Shown here: positions 44,881-54,389 of the stretch, one piece after another
Numbering within the stretch: position 1 is the first letter of the stretch
Layout: every line of letters begins with the position of its first letter
Assembly: GCF_015533855.1 (NCBI RefSeq)
Contig: NZ_AP024154.1
Coordinates: 251,001 to 315,000 of the forward strand
DNA: 64,000 nt
Source: Echinicola sp. 20G
GTDB taxonomy: Bacteria; Bacteroidota; Bacteroidia; Cytophagales; Cyclobacteriaceae
Reading direction: 5' to 3'
Position numbers and translations under genes: made by a program
The notes under the pieces: generated by a model
What the model saw: only the letters and a program-made list of their open reading frames with translations
Told to the model about the DNA's origin: nothing
Database searches by the model: none

Positions 44881-46050
44881 CTATTGAGCCATTTGCATGG
44901 TATTTTTTCTAATTGTATTGGTATCTCCTGCAAAACCATCTTCATGGTCTCCACGGCTTACGCTAAGGATAATTCCCAAGGAAATCCCGGTAAACAACAA
45001 GGAAGTTCCTCCCATACTCAGCAGTGGCAATGGCTGCCCTGTAATTGGACCTAAGCCCACCGCAACGGCCATATTTACCAAAGCTTGAATCACCAGTGCA
45101 AAACTCAACCCAGCTGACAGTAAGCCCCCAAAGGGTCGATTTGAAATGGCTACAATCCTCATTCCTCGGTACAAAAGCGCGAGATAGAGAAACAATACTA
45201 CCCCTCCTCCAATCATACCATATTCCTCAATGATTATGGCATAGATGAAATCAGAATATGGATGGGGAAGTGAATTTCTTTGTTCACTGTTTCCAGGTCC
45301 CTTACCTGCAATCCCCCCAGTGGCAATTGCCATATATGACTGTTGTGCCTGATAAGGGATATCCTCATCAGACATAAAGTTTTCTATCCTTGAAAAGAAG
45401 GTTCCTCCCCTTTGACCTAAGAAAATTGCTGAGGTCAATGCCAAAAAACCGATCAAACAAACCGCAATCAAGAACTTTACAGGAACCCTACCGATAAACA
45501 TCAACAATAAGCAAGTGCTCAACAGCATTACTGCTGTGGACATGTTGGCCAAACCAATCAGCATACAGATCATCCCAATCCAAATCATCACTGGAATAAA
45601 TGTTCTCTTGAAGTCCTGAATGTTTTTTTGCCGCTTAGCCAACATCCCTGCCACTGCCGCTATCAAAGCCAACTTAGCCAAATCTGATGGTTGAAAAGCC
45701 TGATTGATGATCGGAATGGTCAGCCATCTATTGGCATCGTTGACATTGGAACCAAACAAATAGGTTATAGCCAATAAAGGCACTGACACCCAAAGGGCCA
45801 TCAAACTGATCTTAGAATAATACTTATAAGGCAATCTGTGCGCTCCCCACATCACGACCAAACTCAAAAGCACCAACATGGAATGCTTGATCAAGTAAGC
45901 CTCGGTATTTCCTCCCATTCTACGGTAGGCCAAAGTACCTGTGGCAGAATACACCACAAGAATACTAATGATGGAAAGCACCATCACGATTCCCCAAATC
46001 ATGGGATCACCCTTCAAGTTTTTATCGATCCAAGCTTTGACCTTAACCAT
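44881..46050 (-). CDS. ftsW: Lipid II polymerase FtsW (SEDS family)
   Basis: A SEDS glycosyltransferase that polymerises septal peptidoglycan together with FtsI. The 389-residue protein has about ten membrane segments. Conserved parts include QPSDLAKLALI (with the catalytic Asp region), HPYSDFIYAIIIEEYGMIGG and the C-terminal TGQPLPLLSMGGTS. It lies between murD and murG, the normal dcw position. Confidence 0.95.
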   Translation of the reverse strand: MVKVKAWIDKNLKGDPMIWGIVMVLSIISILVVYSATGTLAYRRMGGNTEAYLIKHSMLVLLSLVVMWGAHRLPYKYYSKISLMALWVSVPLLAITYLFGSNVNDANRWLTIPIINQAFQPSDLAKLALIAAVAGMLAKRQKNIQDFKRTFIPVMIWIGMICMLIGLANMSTAVMLLSTCLLLMFIGRVPVKFLIAVCLIGFLALTSAIFLGQRGGTFFSRIENFMSDEDIPYQAQQSYMAIATGGIAGKGPGNSEQRNSLPHPYSDFIYAIIIEEYGMIGGGVVLFLYLALLYRGMRIVAISNRPFGGLLSAGLSFALVIQALVNMAVAVGLGPITGQPLPLLSMGGTSLLFTGISLGIILSVSRGDHEDGFAGDTNTIRKNTMQMAQ

Positions 46051-46053
46051 TTT

Positions 46054-47394
46054 TTATGACTTCAATTTTATTACTGCTTCTCTAAATTGATCTCCCCGGT
46101 CTTCATAGTTTTTGAATAAATCAAAACTTGCACAGGCCGGTGACAATAAAACCACATCACCCATCTCTCCTTTTTCAAGGCCCCACTTTACAGCTTCAGT
46201 GATCTCCTGTGTTTCCATTATCTCTGGAATCACACCTTCAAAAGCTGCTTTCAGCTTTTCATTATCTTTTCCCAAACAGATCAAGGCTTTAACATGCCCT
46301 CTAACTTCTGGGATTGTGACTTCATAGTCATTTCCTTTGTCCACTCCACCTGCAATCCAGATCAAAGGCTCCTTGAAAGCTGACAATGCATAAACTGTGG
46401 CATCCACATTGGTTCCTTTACTGTCATTTACAAAAACTACCCCGTTTATTTCTCCCACTTTCTCCATCCTATGCGGAGCGTTCTTAAAGTCTGCCAGGCC
46501 TGTCTTGACCGCCTCCTCATTAGCTCCAGCCAATAGGGCTGCATTGACAGCACACATGACATTGAGCATATTATGATCTCCTTTCAAAGCCATTTCACTT
46601 TCAGGAATGGACACCATATGATCATTGAAGTTGACCTTCACCTCACTCCCATTGAAAAAGCTGCCATCTTTTACAATCTTTTCCAAAGACACTTCATGAA
46701 CTTTAGGCTGAATCACCAATTCATTTAATCCTTTCCAGATGTTTTGATCTTCCCGGAAGTAGATAAAGTCATCATCTCCATCCATTTGTTTCAGCAAGTT
46801 CAGTTTCGAGTGGATGTAATTTTCCAACTTGTACTCATACCGATCCAAATGATCTGGTGTAATGTTAGTTAGCACAGCAATCTTTGGCTTCAGGGTTTTG
46901 AACCCATCGATCTGAAAACTGCTTACCTCCAGCACCCACCAGTCATGATCCTCATCCACCAGTTGGCTAGCCCAACTCTTCCCTACATTTCCTCCCATAC
47001 CTACATCCAAACCACTCTTTTTCATCAAATGATAGGTCAGTAGCGTAGTAGTGGTCTTACCATTTGTTCCGGTAATGGCAATCACCTTTCCTTTGCTGAA
47101 CCCATAGGCAAATTCCAGTTCATCTATCACCGGGATTCCTTGTTCAATGGCTGCTGAAACTATCGCATTGGTAAAAGGAATCCCTGGACTTTTGATGATC
47201 TCGCCTTGATCTAAAATTCGTTCCTGAGTATGCTGGCCTTCTTCATAAGAAATACCAGCTTCGTCAAGCATATTCTTCCTATTTCCACTGATTTTGCCTC
47301 CGTCTGAGACAAAGACATCATAGCCGTTTTTCTTGGCCAACATTGCTGCGCCTACACCACTCTCTCCTGCTCCCAATATGGCTATCCCCTTCAT
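46054..47394 (-). CDS. murD: UDP-N-acetylmuramoyl-L-alanine--D-glutamate ligase
   Basis: MurD adds D-Glu to the muropeptide precursor. The 446-residue ligase has the N-terminal GAGESGVGAA nucleotide loop, the ATP loop GTNGKTT at 109-115, LEVSSFQID, TPDHLDRY, and NDSKGTNVDAT in the central domain. It lies 3 bp from ftsW and 3 bp from mraY. Confidence 0.97.
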   Translation of the reverse strand: MKGIAILGAGESGVGAAMLAKKNGYDVFVSDGGKISGNRKNMLDEAGISYEEGQHTQERILDQGEIIKSPGIPFTNAIVSAAIEQGIPVIDELEFAYGFSKGKVIAITGTNGKTTTTLLTYHLMKKSGLDVGMGGNVGKSWASQLVDEDHDWWVLEVSSFQIDGFKTLKPKIAVLTNITPDHLDRYEYKLENYIHSKLNLLKQMDGDDDFIYFREDQNIWKGLNELVIQPKVHEVSLEKIVKDGSFFNGSEVKVNFNDHMVSIPESEMALKGDHNMLNVMCAVNAALLAGANEEAVKTGLADFKNAPHRMEKVGEINGVVFVNDSKGTNVDATVYALSAFKEPLIWIAGGVDKGNDYEVTIPEVRGHVKALICLGKDNEKLKAAFEGVIPEIMETQEITEAVKWGLEKGEMGDVVLLSPACASFDLFKNYEDRGDQFREAVIKLKS

Positions 47395-47397
47395 ACT

Positions 47398-48609
47398 TTA
47401 TCGCAATTTTAAAGTGGCCAATGTGATGATTGCTAACAAGATTCCTACAATCCAAAAACGTGTCACGATCTTGGATTCGGGAATTCCACCCTTTTGATAG
47501 TGGTGATGCAAAGGGGACATCCTAAAGATTCTTCTGCCCTCTCCGTATTTCTTTTTGGTATACTTGAAATAGCTCACCTGCATGATGACAGACAGGTTTT
47601 CGATCACAAAAATCCCACAAAGCACCGGGATCAAAAGCTCCTTGCGCAAAGTCAGACACAACACCGCAATTACACCTCCCAGCATCAAGCTCCCGGTATC
47701 TCCCATGAAAACCTGCGCTGGGTATGAGTTGTACCATAAAAAGCCAACGCAAGCTCCCAAAAAGGCGGCACAGAAAATCACCAGCTCACCAGAATTAGGA
47801 ATAAACATGACATTTAAGTACTGCGAGAAAATGGCATTACCACTGATATAGGCAAAAATGGCTATTGCCAAACCTATAATAGCGGAAGTCCCTGCTGCCA
47901 AGCCATCGATTCCATCGGTTATATTAGCCCCGTTCGATACCGCAGTGATGATAAAAATCACCAACAAAATATATAAGTAAGGGGTAAAATCCTCGCCTAG
48001 GAAACCTAGGAAATTCTCATAATTAAGTTCATTCTTCTTGGTAAAAGGAATGGTGGTCTTCATGACTTTCACATCTTTGAAAGCTGGGGTCTCTACAACT
48101 CCTTCCTCTATGGATACCGGGTTTTGAAATTCTCTCACCACCACATCTTCATGGAAATAAAGGGTAGCTCCAACGATAATTCCAATTCCCACTTGACCAA
48201 TTATTTTGAACTTCCCTGCAAGGCCTTCTTTGTTCTTCCTGAAAACCTTAATAAAATCGTCCAGAAAGCCAATTCCTCCCAACCATACTACAGTCACCAA
48301 CAATAAAATGATATAGACATTATAAACATCTGCAAACAACAAAGTGGGAATGATAATGGCTGCAATCATCATCAACCCGCCCATGGTTGGCGTTCCTTTC
48401 TTTTCTGATTGGCCTTCCAAGCCCAAGTCTCTTACTGTCTCTCCAATCTGCATTTTTCTGATCCAATTGATCATACTTTTGCCAAAAGTGATGGCAATGA
48501 TCAATGACAGCATAGCAGCCATACCCGCTCGGAAGGAAATGTACCTGAAGACACCTGCCCCAGGGAAATCAAACGCGCTGTCGATATAGTCAAAAAGATG
48601 GTAAAGCAT
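47398..48609 (-). CDS. mraY: Phospho-N-acetylmuramoyl-pentapeptide-transferase
   Basis: MraY transfers phospho-MurNAc-pentapeptide to undecaprenyl phosphate to form lipid I. The 403-residue polytopic enzyme shows [48 protein letters not shown] and [11 protein letters not shown], all MraY signatures. A non-conserved 50-residue stretch between about 150 and 200 ([19 protein letters not shown]) is an insertion of the kind seen in many Bacteroidota MraY proteins. It directly abuts the murE stop. Confidence 0.97.
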   Translation of the reverse strand: MLYHLFDYIDSAFDFPGAGVFRYISFRAGMAAMLSLIIAITFGKSMINWIRKMQIGETVRDLGLEGQSEKKGTPTMGGLMMIAAIIIPTLLFADVYNVYIILLLVTVVWLGGIGFLDDFIKVFRKNKEGLAGKFKIIGQVGIGIIVGATLYFHEDVVVREFQNPVSIEEGVVETPAFKDVKVMKTTIPFTKKNELNYENFLGFLGEDFTPYLYILLVIFIITAVSNGANITDGIDGLAAGTSAIIGLAIAIFAYISGNAIFSQYLNVMFIPNSGELVIFCAAFLGACVGFLWYNSYPAQVFMGDTGSLMLGGVIAVLCLTLRKELLIPVLCGIFVIENLSVIMQVSYFKYTKKKYGEGRRIFRMSPLHHHYQKGGIPESKIVTRFWIVGILLAIITLATLKLR

Positions 48610-50079
48610 TTATTTGTTTGTATGTATCAGTTGCATTAATTCTTTTACTGTTTGGAAATCATCAAAAGGGTGTTTCACTCCCTTGATCTCCTGGTAAGTT
48701 TCATGTCCCTTACCTGCGATAAGGATAATATCCCCTTTCTCGGCCATGACACATGCCGTTTTGATCGCCTCCCTTCGGTCAGCAATAACTAGGGTCTTTT
48801 TGAAAGCCACCGGATTAACACCTGCCTCCATATCTTTCAGGATATCCATTGGCTCTTCATCCCTAGGATTGTCAGAAGTCAAAACCACCTTTTCGCTCAT
48901 CTCTGTAGCGATCTTGGCCATGACAGGACGCTTGGCCTTATCCCTATTTCCTCCACAACCCACTACGGTAATGACTTTTTCACCACCAGTCCTTACTCCT
49001 TGAATCGTTTTAAGTACATTTTCCAAAGCATCAGGAGTGTGCGCATAATCCACAATAGCTGTGATTCCCTCCACTACTAACTGGTCAAACCTTCCATTTG
49101 CCCCTTTGATTTTGGAGAGCTGCATCAATACTTCATCTTCTTCTTCTCCCAGAAGTACGGCTGAACCTAAAACACTGGTAATATTATAAGCATTGAATTC
49201 TCCTATCAATCGAAACCAAGCCTGCTTGCCATTGATATCCAACTCCAACCCTTGAAGGGTATTGCTGATCACCTTGGCTTTAAAGTCGGTAGGATATTTC
49301 AATCCATAAGTATGCTTATTGGCTTTGGTGTTCTGCATCATCACCATCCCGCGCTTATCATCAGCATTAACTAAAGCAAAGGCATCCTTAGGTAACTCAT
49401 CAAAGAGTTTTTTCTTAGCCTTGATGTACTCATCAAAAGTCCCGTGATAATCCAAATGGTCATGGGAAATATTGGTAAATACAGCCCCTGCCAAAGTCAA
49501 TCCGGCCATTCTCTCCTGAACAATCGCATGCGAACTGGCTTCCATAAAGCAATGGGTACAGCCTTTTTCCACCATCCCCGCCATAAGCTGGTTGATAGCG
49601 ACACTGTCAGGTGTGGTATGAGTAGAAGGAATAATTGCATCATTGATCTTATTCTCTACCGTACTCAACATGCCCGTGACATATCCCAACTCCATGAAAA
49701 GATTATGCAATAAGGTCACACAAGTGGTTTTCCCATTGGTTCCTGTCACTGCCACAACCTTCAGTTTGCCAGAAGGATTACCATAGTAATTAGAAGCCAT
49801 TACCCCCAAAGCCTTCGCTGAGTCAACTACCTGTACAAAGGTTATTTCCTTGTTCAGCTCCGCTGGAAGGGCTTCACAAACTATACTCTTAGCTCCTTTT
49901 TCGATGGCCTGAACAATAAACTCATGTCCATCCACCTGAGTGCCAGCCACCGCCACAAACACCGACCCTTCACCGACTTTTCGGCTGTCGAAGACAATAT
50001 CTTTTACTTCCACTTCCATATCACCGGTAGTAGACGTCAAAGAGACTTTGTACAATATGTCCTTTAATGTCTTCATCAA
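48610..50079 (-). CDS. murE: UDP-MurNAc-tripeptide ligase (meso-diaminopimelate-adding)
   Basis: MurE adds the third residue of the peptide stem. The 489-residue enzyme has VFDSRKVGEGSVFVA, the ATP loop GTNGKTT at 113-119, THTTPDS, the substrate site DYAHTPDALENVL and DNPR at 403-406. DNPR marks enzymes that use meso-diaminopimelate rather than lysine. It overlaps ftsI by 4 bp. Confidence 0.97.
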   Translation of the reverse strand: MMKTLKDILYKVSLTSTTGDMEVEVKDIVFDSRKVGEGSVFVAVAGTQVDGHEFIVQAIEKGAKSIVCEALPAELNKEITFVQVVDSAKALGVMASNYYGNPSGKLKVVAVTGTNGKTTCVTLLHNLFMELGYVTGMLSTVENKINDAIIPSTHTTPDSVAINQLMAGMVEKGCTHCFMEASSHAIVQERMAGLTLAGAVFTNISHDHLDYHGTFDEYIKAKKKLFDELPKDAFALVNADDKRGMVMMQNTKANKHTYGLKYPTDFKAKVISNTLQGLELDINGKQAWFRLIGEFNAYNITSVLGSAVLLGEEEDEVLMQLSKIKGANGRFDQLVVEGITAIVDYAHTPDALENVLKTIQGVRTGGEKVITVVGCGGNRDKAKRPVMAKIATEMSEKVVLTSDNPRDEEPMDILKDMEAGVNPVAFKKTLVIADRREAIKTACVMAEKGDIILIAGKGHETYQEIKGVKHPFDDFQTVKELMQLIHTNK

Positions 50080-52190
50080 CTTAATTCAATTCTTATGGTA
50101 CCTCCTTTTGGTACATTTGATCCGGCCTGGATGGACTGTCTTTTCACCCTTCCTTCACCGGAGTAGTTCACTCTTAACCCTTTATTTTCCAACACATATA
50201 GTGCATCCCTTAAAGTCATTCCAGACACATCTGGCACCAAAGGAGCATCTACCTTGTTTGGTCTCCAATTAATGGACCTGTTCACCACTGCGGACTTTAC
50301 CCATCGTTCTGCTCCATCATAGTGATTCGATATGCCGAACTTGTTACAGATCATTTGAAGTTCATCCGCCATACCAGCCTGAATGTAAGGGAACACGACT
50401 TGCGACAACTGTGGTGCAGGAGGCACTGGCTTGGTTTCATCTCTATTCAGTTTCAAATCCTGAGCATATATCTTATCCGCTATTTCTTTGAAAACCGGCG
50501 CTGAAACATCACCTCCATAGGCATTGAATCCTTTAGGACTATCGATCACGATAATCATACTGTACTTGGGTTCATCTGCAGGAAAATATCCCGCAAAGGA
50601 CGTATAGTACTTCTTGGTATACCTGCCATTCACCAACTTTTGAGCCGTGCCAGTTTTTCCCGCGATTTTATACTCGCTATTACTAATATTTTTGGCTGTT
50701 CCGTTCTCCACTACACCTTCTAGCAAAGATTGTAGCTGTTTGATCGTTGATTCCGAAGCGATACCCCTTCTCAATATTTCAGTATCATATTCTTCTTCCA
50801 CATGGTTGCCTTTCTGTATGCGCTGCACGATCATTGGCTTTACCACCTTACCACCATTGGCAACAGCATTGTATAAAGTCAAAGTTTGGATAGGAGTCAC
50901 CTTTAACTCATAACCTATAGACATCCAAGGCAAAGTGGTGCCATACCAATTTTTCTTGTCTTTGGGATCCTTGAAATAGGGAATTCCTTCCCCTTTAATC
51001 TGAAACCCTAAAGGCTTATCCAATCCCACTTCTTCCACATAGCTCAGGTACTTCGCTGGATCGACTCCAAAATGCTCGTCTACCAATCGTGAAATGGCCA
51101 CATTGGAGGATTTTTCAAAAGCCTGTCGAATGGTCAATTTCCCATAGCCACCATATTTGGCATCCCTCATGGTCTGGTTATAGAATTTATATGCACCATC
51201 ACCCGTATCCACAGTATCTTTCAAGTTCACTTTTCCTTCTTCCAACAAAGCCAGCATGGAAAGTAACTTAAAAGTTGACCCTGGCTCTGTCAACCCTTGT
51301 TCACCTACCGCATAGTTATAATACTCACCGTATCCTGAACCATTGTCCTTTTTCTCCAAATTGGCTATTGCCTTGATATGGCCTGTCGCTACTTCCATCA
51401 CCACCACACAACCATACTCAGCATTCTTGTTCATTAATTGTCTCAAAAGTGCCGACTCCGCCACATCCTGAATATTGATATCAATGGTGGTAACAATATC
51501 ATATCCATCCTCAGGTCGGATATCCTCTGCATCATGAACAGGCTTCCAAGTTCCTCCAGCAATTTTCTGAAACAATGCCTCTCCGTTCTTTCCTTCCAAG
51601 TAACCATTGAAACTGTACTCAATTCCAGCCCCATACCTGTCCTCATTCAAAAACCCGACGGTCCTTCCTGCTAGATTTTTAAATGGCCTATATCTTTTTT
51701 CTACCTTTTCAAAAATGACTCCACCACCCATTCTACCATTCCGGAAAATGGGCCAAGATGACATCATTTGCTTTTCTTGATAGCCAATTTGTTTTCTATT
51801 AAGCACCAAATACCTTCTGCCATCTATCCGGGCATCATTAATGATTCTTTTGTAGGAAGCCGCAGACTTGTCTTTATAGAAAGCAGAAAGATTTCTGGCC
51901 AATGAGTCAATACCAGACCGGTACAATTCTTCATCCGCTATCCCTGGATCAAGTACCACCCTGTAAAAGGGCAAACTCGTCGCCAATAAACTCCCGTCAC
52001 TGCTGTAAATATTACCCCTAGTAGCACTGACTTTCCTGTATTGGAGGTTGATATCCTGCGCTTTCTGTCTCCATTTATCCCCATCCACAAACTGAACATG
52101 GGCTATCCTGTACAGAATAGCCCCAGCGAAAAGCACCATGACCAAAAAGGCCAGCCTTACCCTCAGTAATATGGATTTCTTAATGTTCAT
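50076..52190 (-). CDS. ftsI: Division transpeptidase FtsI (penicillin-binding protein with PASTA domain)
   Basis: A class B PBP that crosslinks septal peptidoglycan. The 704-residue protein has an N-terminal membrane segment (about 10-30), a pedestal domain, and a transpeptidase domain with the three active-site motifs S305-TF-K308, S361-S-N363 and K512-T-G514. A PASTA domain forms the C-terminus (about 645-704: VPDVSGMTLRDALYVLENKGLRV). PASTA in FtsI/PBP2x-type proteins is common in Bacteroidota. It overlaps the ftsL-like gene and murE by 4 bp each. Confidence 0.96.
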   Translation of the reverse strand: MNIKKSILLRVRLAFLVMVLFAGAILYRIAHVQFVDGDKWRQKAQDINLQYRKVSATRGNIYSSDGSLLATSLPFYRVVLDPGIADEELYRSGIDSLARNLSAFYKDKSAASYKRIINDARIDGRRYLVLNRKQIGYQEKQMMSSWPIFRNGRMGGGVIFEKVEKRYRPFKNLAGRTVGFLNEDRYGAGIEYSFNGYLEGKNGEALFQKIAGGTWKPVHDAEDIRPEDGYDIVTTIDINIQDVAESALLRQLMNKNAEYGCVVVMEVATGHIKAIANLEKKDNGSGYGEYYNYAVGEQGLTEPGSTFKLLSMLALLEEGKVNLKDTVDTGDGAYKFYNQTMRDAKYGGYGKLTIRQAFEKSSNVAISRLVDEHFGVDPAKYLSYVEEVGLDKPLGFQIKGEGIPYFKDPKDKKNWYGTTLPWMSIGYELKVTPIQTLTLYNAVANGGKVVKPMIVQRIQKGNHVEEEYDTEILRRGIASESTIKQLQSLLEGVVENGTAKNISNSEYKIAGKTGTAQKLVNGRYTKKYYTSFAGYFPADEPKYSMIIVIDSPKGFNAYGGDVSAPVFKEIADKIYAQDLKLNRDETKPVPPAPQLSQVVFPYIQAGMADELQMICNKFGISNHYDGAERWVKSAVVNRSINWRPNKVDAPLVPDVSGMTLRDALYVLENKGLRVNYSGEGRVKRQSIQAGSNVPKGGTIRIELS

Positions 52191-52585
52191 TTATCTCTAA
52201 TAATCTTTATTGGAGGTTCTTCTATTTCGTAAATGTTTAACACCTTTATTTTCTTTGCTACTTCGGATTGTTTGCTGCTGAACATATATTCAGCTTCCAG
52301 AGTAGTGACATCGGCCCTGAGATCTTCCACCTCCTGCTGAAGCTTCTCGATTTCTCTAATGGTACTTTCAGCCTTATGGTTACTCCAGATATACACCAAG
52401 GCCAAGAAAGCGGCATAAAAGAACGGAGGCACCAACCTAACAGGGATTCCCTCTCCCAACCAATCACTGATTTTCAGCTTTTGGTCGATAAACGAAAAGA
52501 GGTTTTTTCCATTGCCAGTATTACCTGAATTCCGGCTTTCGTTGCTTCCTCTTTTTATTTTTTTCTTAAAAGTATTTCCTTCCAT
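52187..52585 (-). CDS. ftsL: FtsL-like division protein
   Basis: A 132-residue protein with one membrane segment (VPPFFYAAFLALVYIWSN, about 52-69), a charged cytoplasmic N-terminus and a periplasmic coiled coil (EIEKLQQEVEDLRADVTTLEAEY). This is the FtsL topology. The sequence itself is poorly conserved, and the call relies on location between rsmH and ftsI. It overlaps ftsI by 4 bp. Confidence 0.8.
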   Translation of the reverse strand: MEGNTFKKKIKRGSNESRNSGNTGNGKNLFSFIDQKLKISDWLGEGIPVRLVPPFFYAAFLALVYIWSNHKAESTIREIEKLQQEVEDLRADVTTLEAEYMFSSKQSEVAKKIKVLNIYEIEEPPIKIIRDK

Positions 52586-52587
52586 GA

Positions 52588-53496
52588 TTATACTTTTTTA
52601 GCGATTCTTAACTTGGCACTTCTGGCCCTATTATTTAAAGCAACTTCTTCTGGACTTGCTTGGATAGCCTTACGACTGATTGGCTCCAAAGGGCGTATTA
52701 GGTTACCATAGAAATCCTTTTCAACTTCTCCCTGAAGCTTGCCTTTGTTGATAAAGTTTTTCACCATCCTGTCTTCAAGGGAATGGTAACTCATCACCAC
52801 CAACCTGCCATCTGGTTTCAAAACCTCTACAGTTTGGTTTAACATTTCTTCCAGAGCACCCATTTCATCATTCACCTCAATCCTTAGGGCCTGAAAAACC
52901 TGAGCAAAATATTTAAACTCCCTTCCTCGGGGAGCCATTTTTTGAAGCAGTTGCTTGAACTGCTCTATCGTTTCAAACTCTCTAACCGCCCTATCTGAGA
53001 CCACCGCCTGTGCTAAGGTTTTTGCATTTTTGACCTCTCCATAGATGCCAAAAATTTTGTGCAGTGCGCTTTCCTCATAGGTATTGAGAACTTCCTTGGC
53101 AGACAAGCCCGCCAACTGATTCATGCGCATATCCAAATCCCCATCAAAACGGGTAGAAAAACCTCTAGTAGGCTCATCTATCTGATGGGAAGAAATCCCT
53201 AAATCTGCTAATATCCCATCCACTTTACTGACCCCATACAGCCTAAGGTACCTTTTAAGGTCTCTGAAGTTAGCCTGTACAAAGGTGAAGTTCGGATGTT
53301 CCATCGCATTGACCGCAGCATCCTCATCCTGATCAAAGCCATACAGGTGACCTTCCGGCCCCAAATGCTTCAGAATTTCCTTGGAGTGTCCACCTCCACC
53401 AAATGTTAAATCCACATATACGCCATCTGGACGTATAGCCAGCCCGTCAATGCATTGGGACAGCATTACGGGGATATGGTATTCAGTAGCACTCAT
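52588..53496 (-). CDS. rsmH: 16S rRNA (cytosine-1402-N4)-methyltransferase
   Basis: RsmH (MraW) methylates C1402 in the decoding site of 16S rRNA using S-adenosylmethionine. The 302-residue protein shows HIPVMLSQCIDGL, the SAM motif DLTFGGGGHS, ILADLGISSHQID and RLVVMSYHSLEDRMVK, all family signatures. It follows mraZ with a 4-bp overlap. Confidence 0.97.
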   Translation of the reverse strand: MSATEYHIPVMLSQCIDGLAIRPDGVYVDLTFGGGGHSKEILKHLGPEGHLYGFDQDEDAAVNAMEHPNFTFVQANFRDLKRYLRLYGVSKVDGILADLGISSHQIDEPTRGFSTRFDGDLDMRMNQLAGLSAKEVLNTYEESALHKIFGIYGEVKNAKTLAQAVVSDRAVREFETIEQFKQLLQKMAPRGREFKYFAQVFQALRIEVNDEMGALEEMLNQTVEVLKPDGRLVVMSYHSLEDRMVKNFINKGKLQGEVEKDFYGNLIRPLEPISRKAIQASPEEVALNNRARSAKLRIAKKV

Positions 53497-53945
53497 TTCT
53501 TGGAATCAGATAAATATTCTCTGGCCTGCTCAGCAAAAACTTCAGAATCCCCAATCAAGAAGTCATCATACTTCTGAGGGTTCCAAATCTCGATGGTCTT
53601 ACCCATACCCACTACCACTACTTCCTTGGTAATCTCAGCAAAATGTAATAATGGCTTTGGAATCGAGAACCTTCCAGTAGTGTCCAACTCTACTTCAGTA
53701 TTACCACGGTAAAAGCTCCTCTTAAAATTCCGTTGTTTTGGATCAAAATCATCCAATGCCGATACTTTTGCGTCCAATTTCCGATACTCGCTCATGGGGT
53801 AGAGTACCAAACAAGGATCAAAACCTCTCCGCATTACCAACTCATTCCCATAGGTTTCCGGTAATGCCGCCTTTAGCTTGGCAGGCAAAACCAGACGTCC
53901 TTTGGCGTCAAGCTTGCAGTAATATTCACTAGAGAAATTGCCCAT
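53493..53945 (-). CDS. mraZ: Transcriptional regulator MraZ
   Basis: MraZ is a DNA-binding regulator of the dcw cluster. The 150-residue protein contains two SpoVT/AbrB-type swapped-hairpin domains, with DAKGRLVLPAKLKAALP at about 13-29 and DTTGRFSIPKPLLHFAEI near 88-105. MraZ of E. coli represses its own operon by binding TGGG-type 5-bp repeats at 10-bp spacing. Such repeats lie 57-81 bp upstream here. First gene of the cluster. Confidence 0.96.
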   Translation of the reverse strand: MGNFSSEYYCKLDAKGRLVLPAKLKAALPETYGNELVMRRGFDPCLVLYPMSEYRKLDAKVSALDDFDPKQRNFKRSFYRGNTEVELDTTGRFSIPKPLLHFAEITKEVVVVGMGKTIEIWNPQKYDDFLIGDSEVFAEQAREYLSDSKK

Positions 53946-53973
53946 GTTTTTCTTAACGAGTCCCGTTCAAATA

Positions 53974-53981
53974 CAAAAGTA
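53974..53981 (-). promoter_or_regulatory. -7 box of the dcw (mraZ) promoter
   Basis: On the minus strand TACTTTTG matches TAnnTTTG exactly, 28 bp before the mraZ ATG. No ideal -33 TTTG is found at 19 bp; a TTG lies at 15 bp. The presumed -33 region coincides with the MraZ repeats. Confidence 0.5.
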
Positions 53982-54001
53982 ATAAAAGCATTCACACAAT
54001 C

Positions 54002-54026
54002 CACCACCTTTCCCCACTTTTTCCCA
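54002..54026 (-). promoter_or_regulatory. Candidate MraZ operator
   Basis: On the minus strand TGGGA, TGGGG and TGGTG occur with exactly 5-nt spacers (10-bp period). MraZ is known to bind TGGG[A/G]-type repeats at this period upstream of its own gene. The third repeat deviates. The repeats overlap the -33 position of the predicted promoter, which suits repression. Confidence 0.65.
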
Positions 54027-54311
54027 CTACTTTATAAAAGTATCCAAAACTTTGATTTTTCCCAATATTTTAATAAAAAATATCCCAGCTAAACACTGGT
54101 TTCCACCCACTTACGAGCCAAAAAGTTCATTTTAGACAAAGCACTACAAAAGCTTAACAAGACAAATAAAGCCATTTTTCAGCTAAAAAAGGCCATTTTT
54201 AAAGCAAAACAGCCCTGTCGAAACTTCCCGGTGGGGGAAATTCCCATACGTACCCAAGATTTGATTTTTTTTGATAATTTTTGAAAAAAAATGCAACTAC
54301 GATGCGAAAAC

Positions 54312-54335
54312 TTGGGTTTTTAATGAAAAACCCAA
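54312..54335 (-). terminator. Hairpin downstream of the polyprenyl synthase gene
   Basis: The 10-bp arms TTGGGTTTTT (54312-54321) and AAAAACCCAA (54326-54335) have a 4-nt loop, 55 bp past the stop. The following T-run on the minus strand is short, so termination is uncertain. Confidence 0.45.
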
Positions 54336-54389
54336 AAAATATTTTTGTTTTATACACAAAAATTAGCTGATTCTACACAAATAAACCAC

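Larger units (their letters stand above)
53946..54389 (-). other. Long AT-rich region upstream of mraZ
   Basis: A 444-bp spacer between the polyprenyl synthase stop and mraZ. Besides the mraZ promoter and operator it holds a hairpin at 54312-54335, a GC-rich triple half-site TTCCC-GGGAA-TTCCC at 54225-54245, and two copies of GCCATTTTT (54171-54179, 54192-54200). No coding sequence is supported. Confidence 0.6.
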
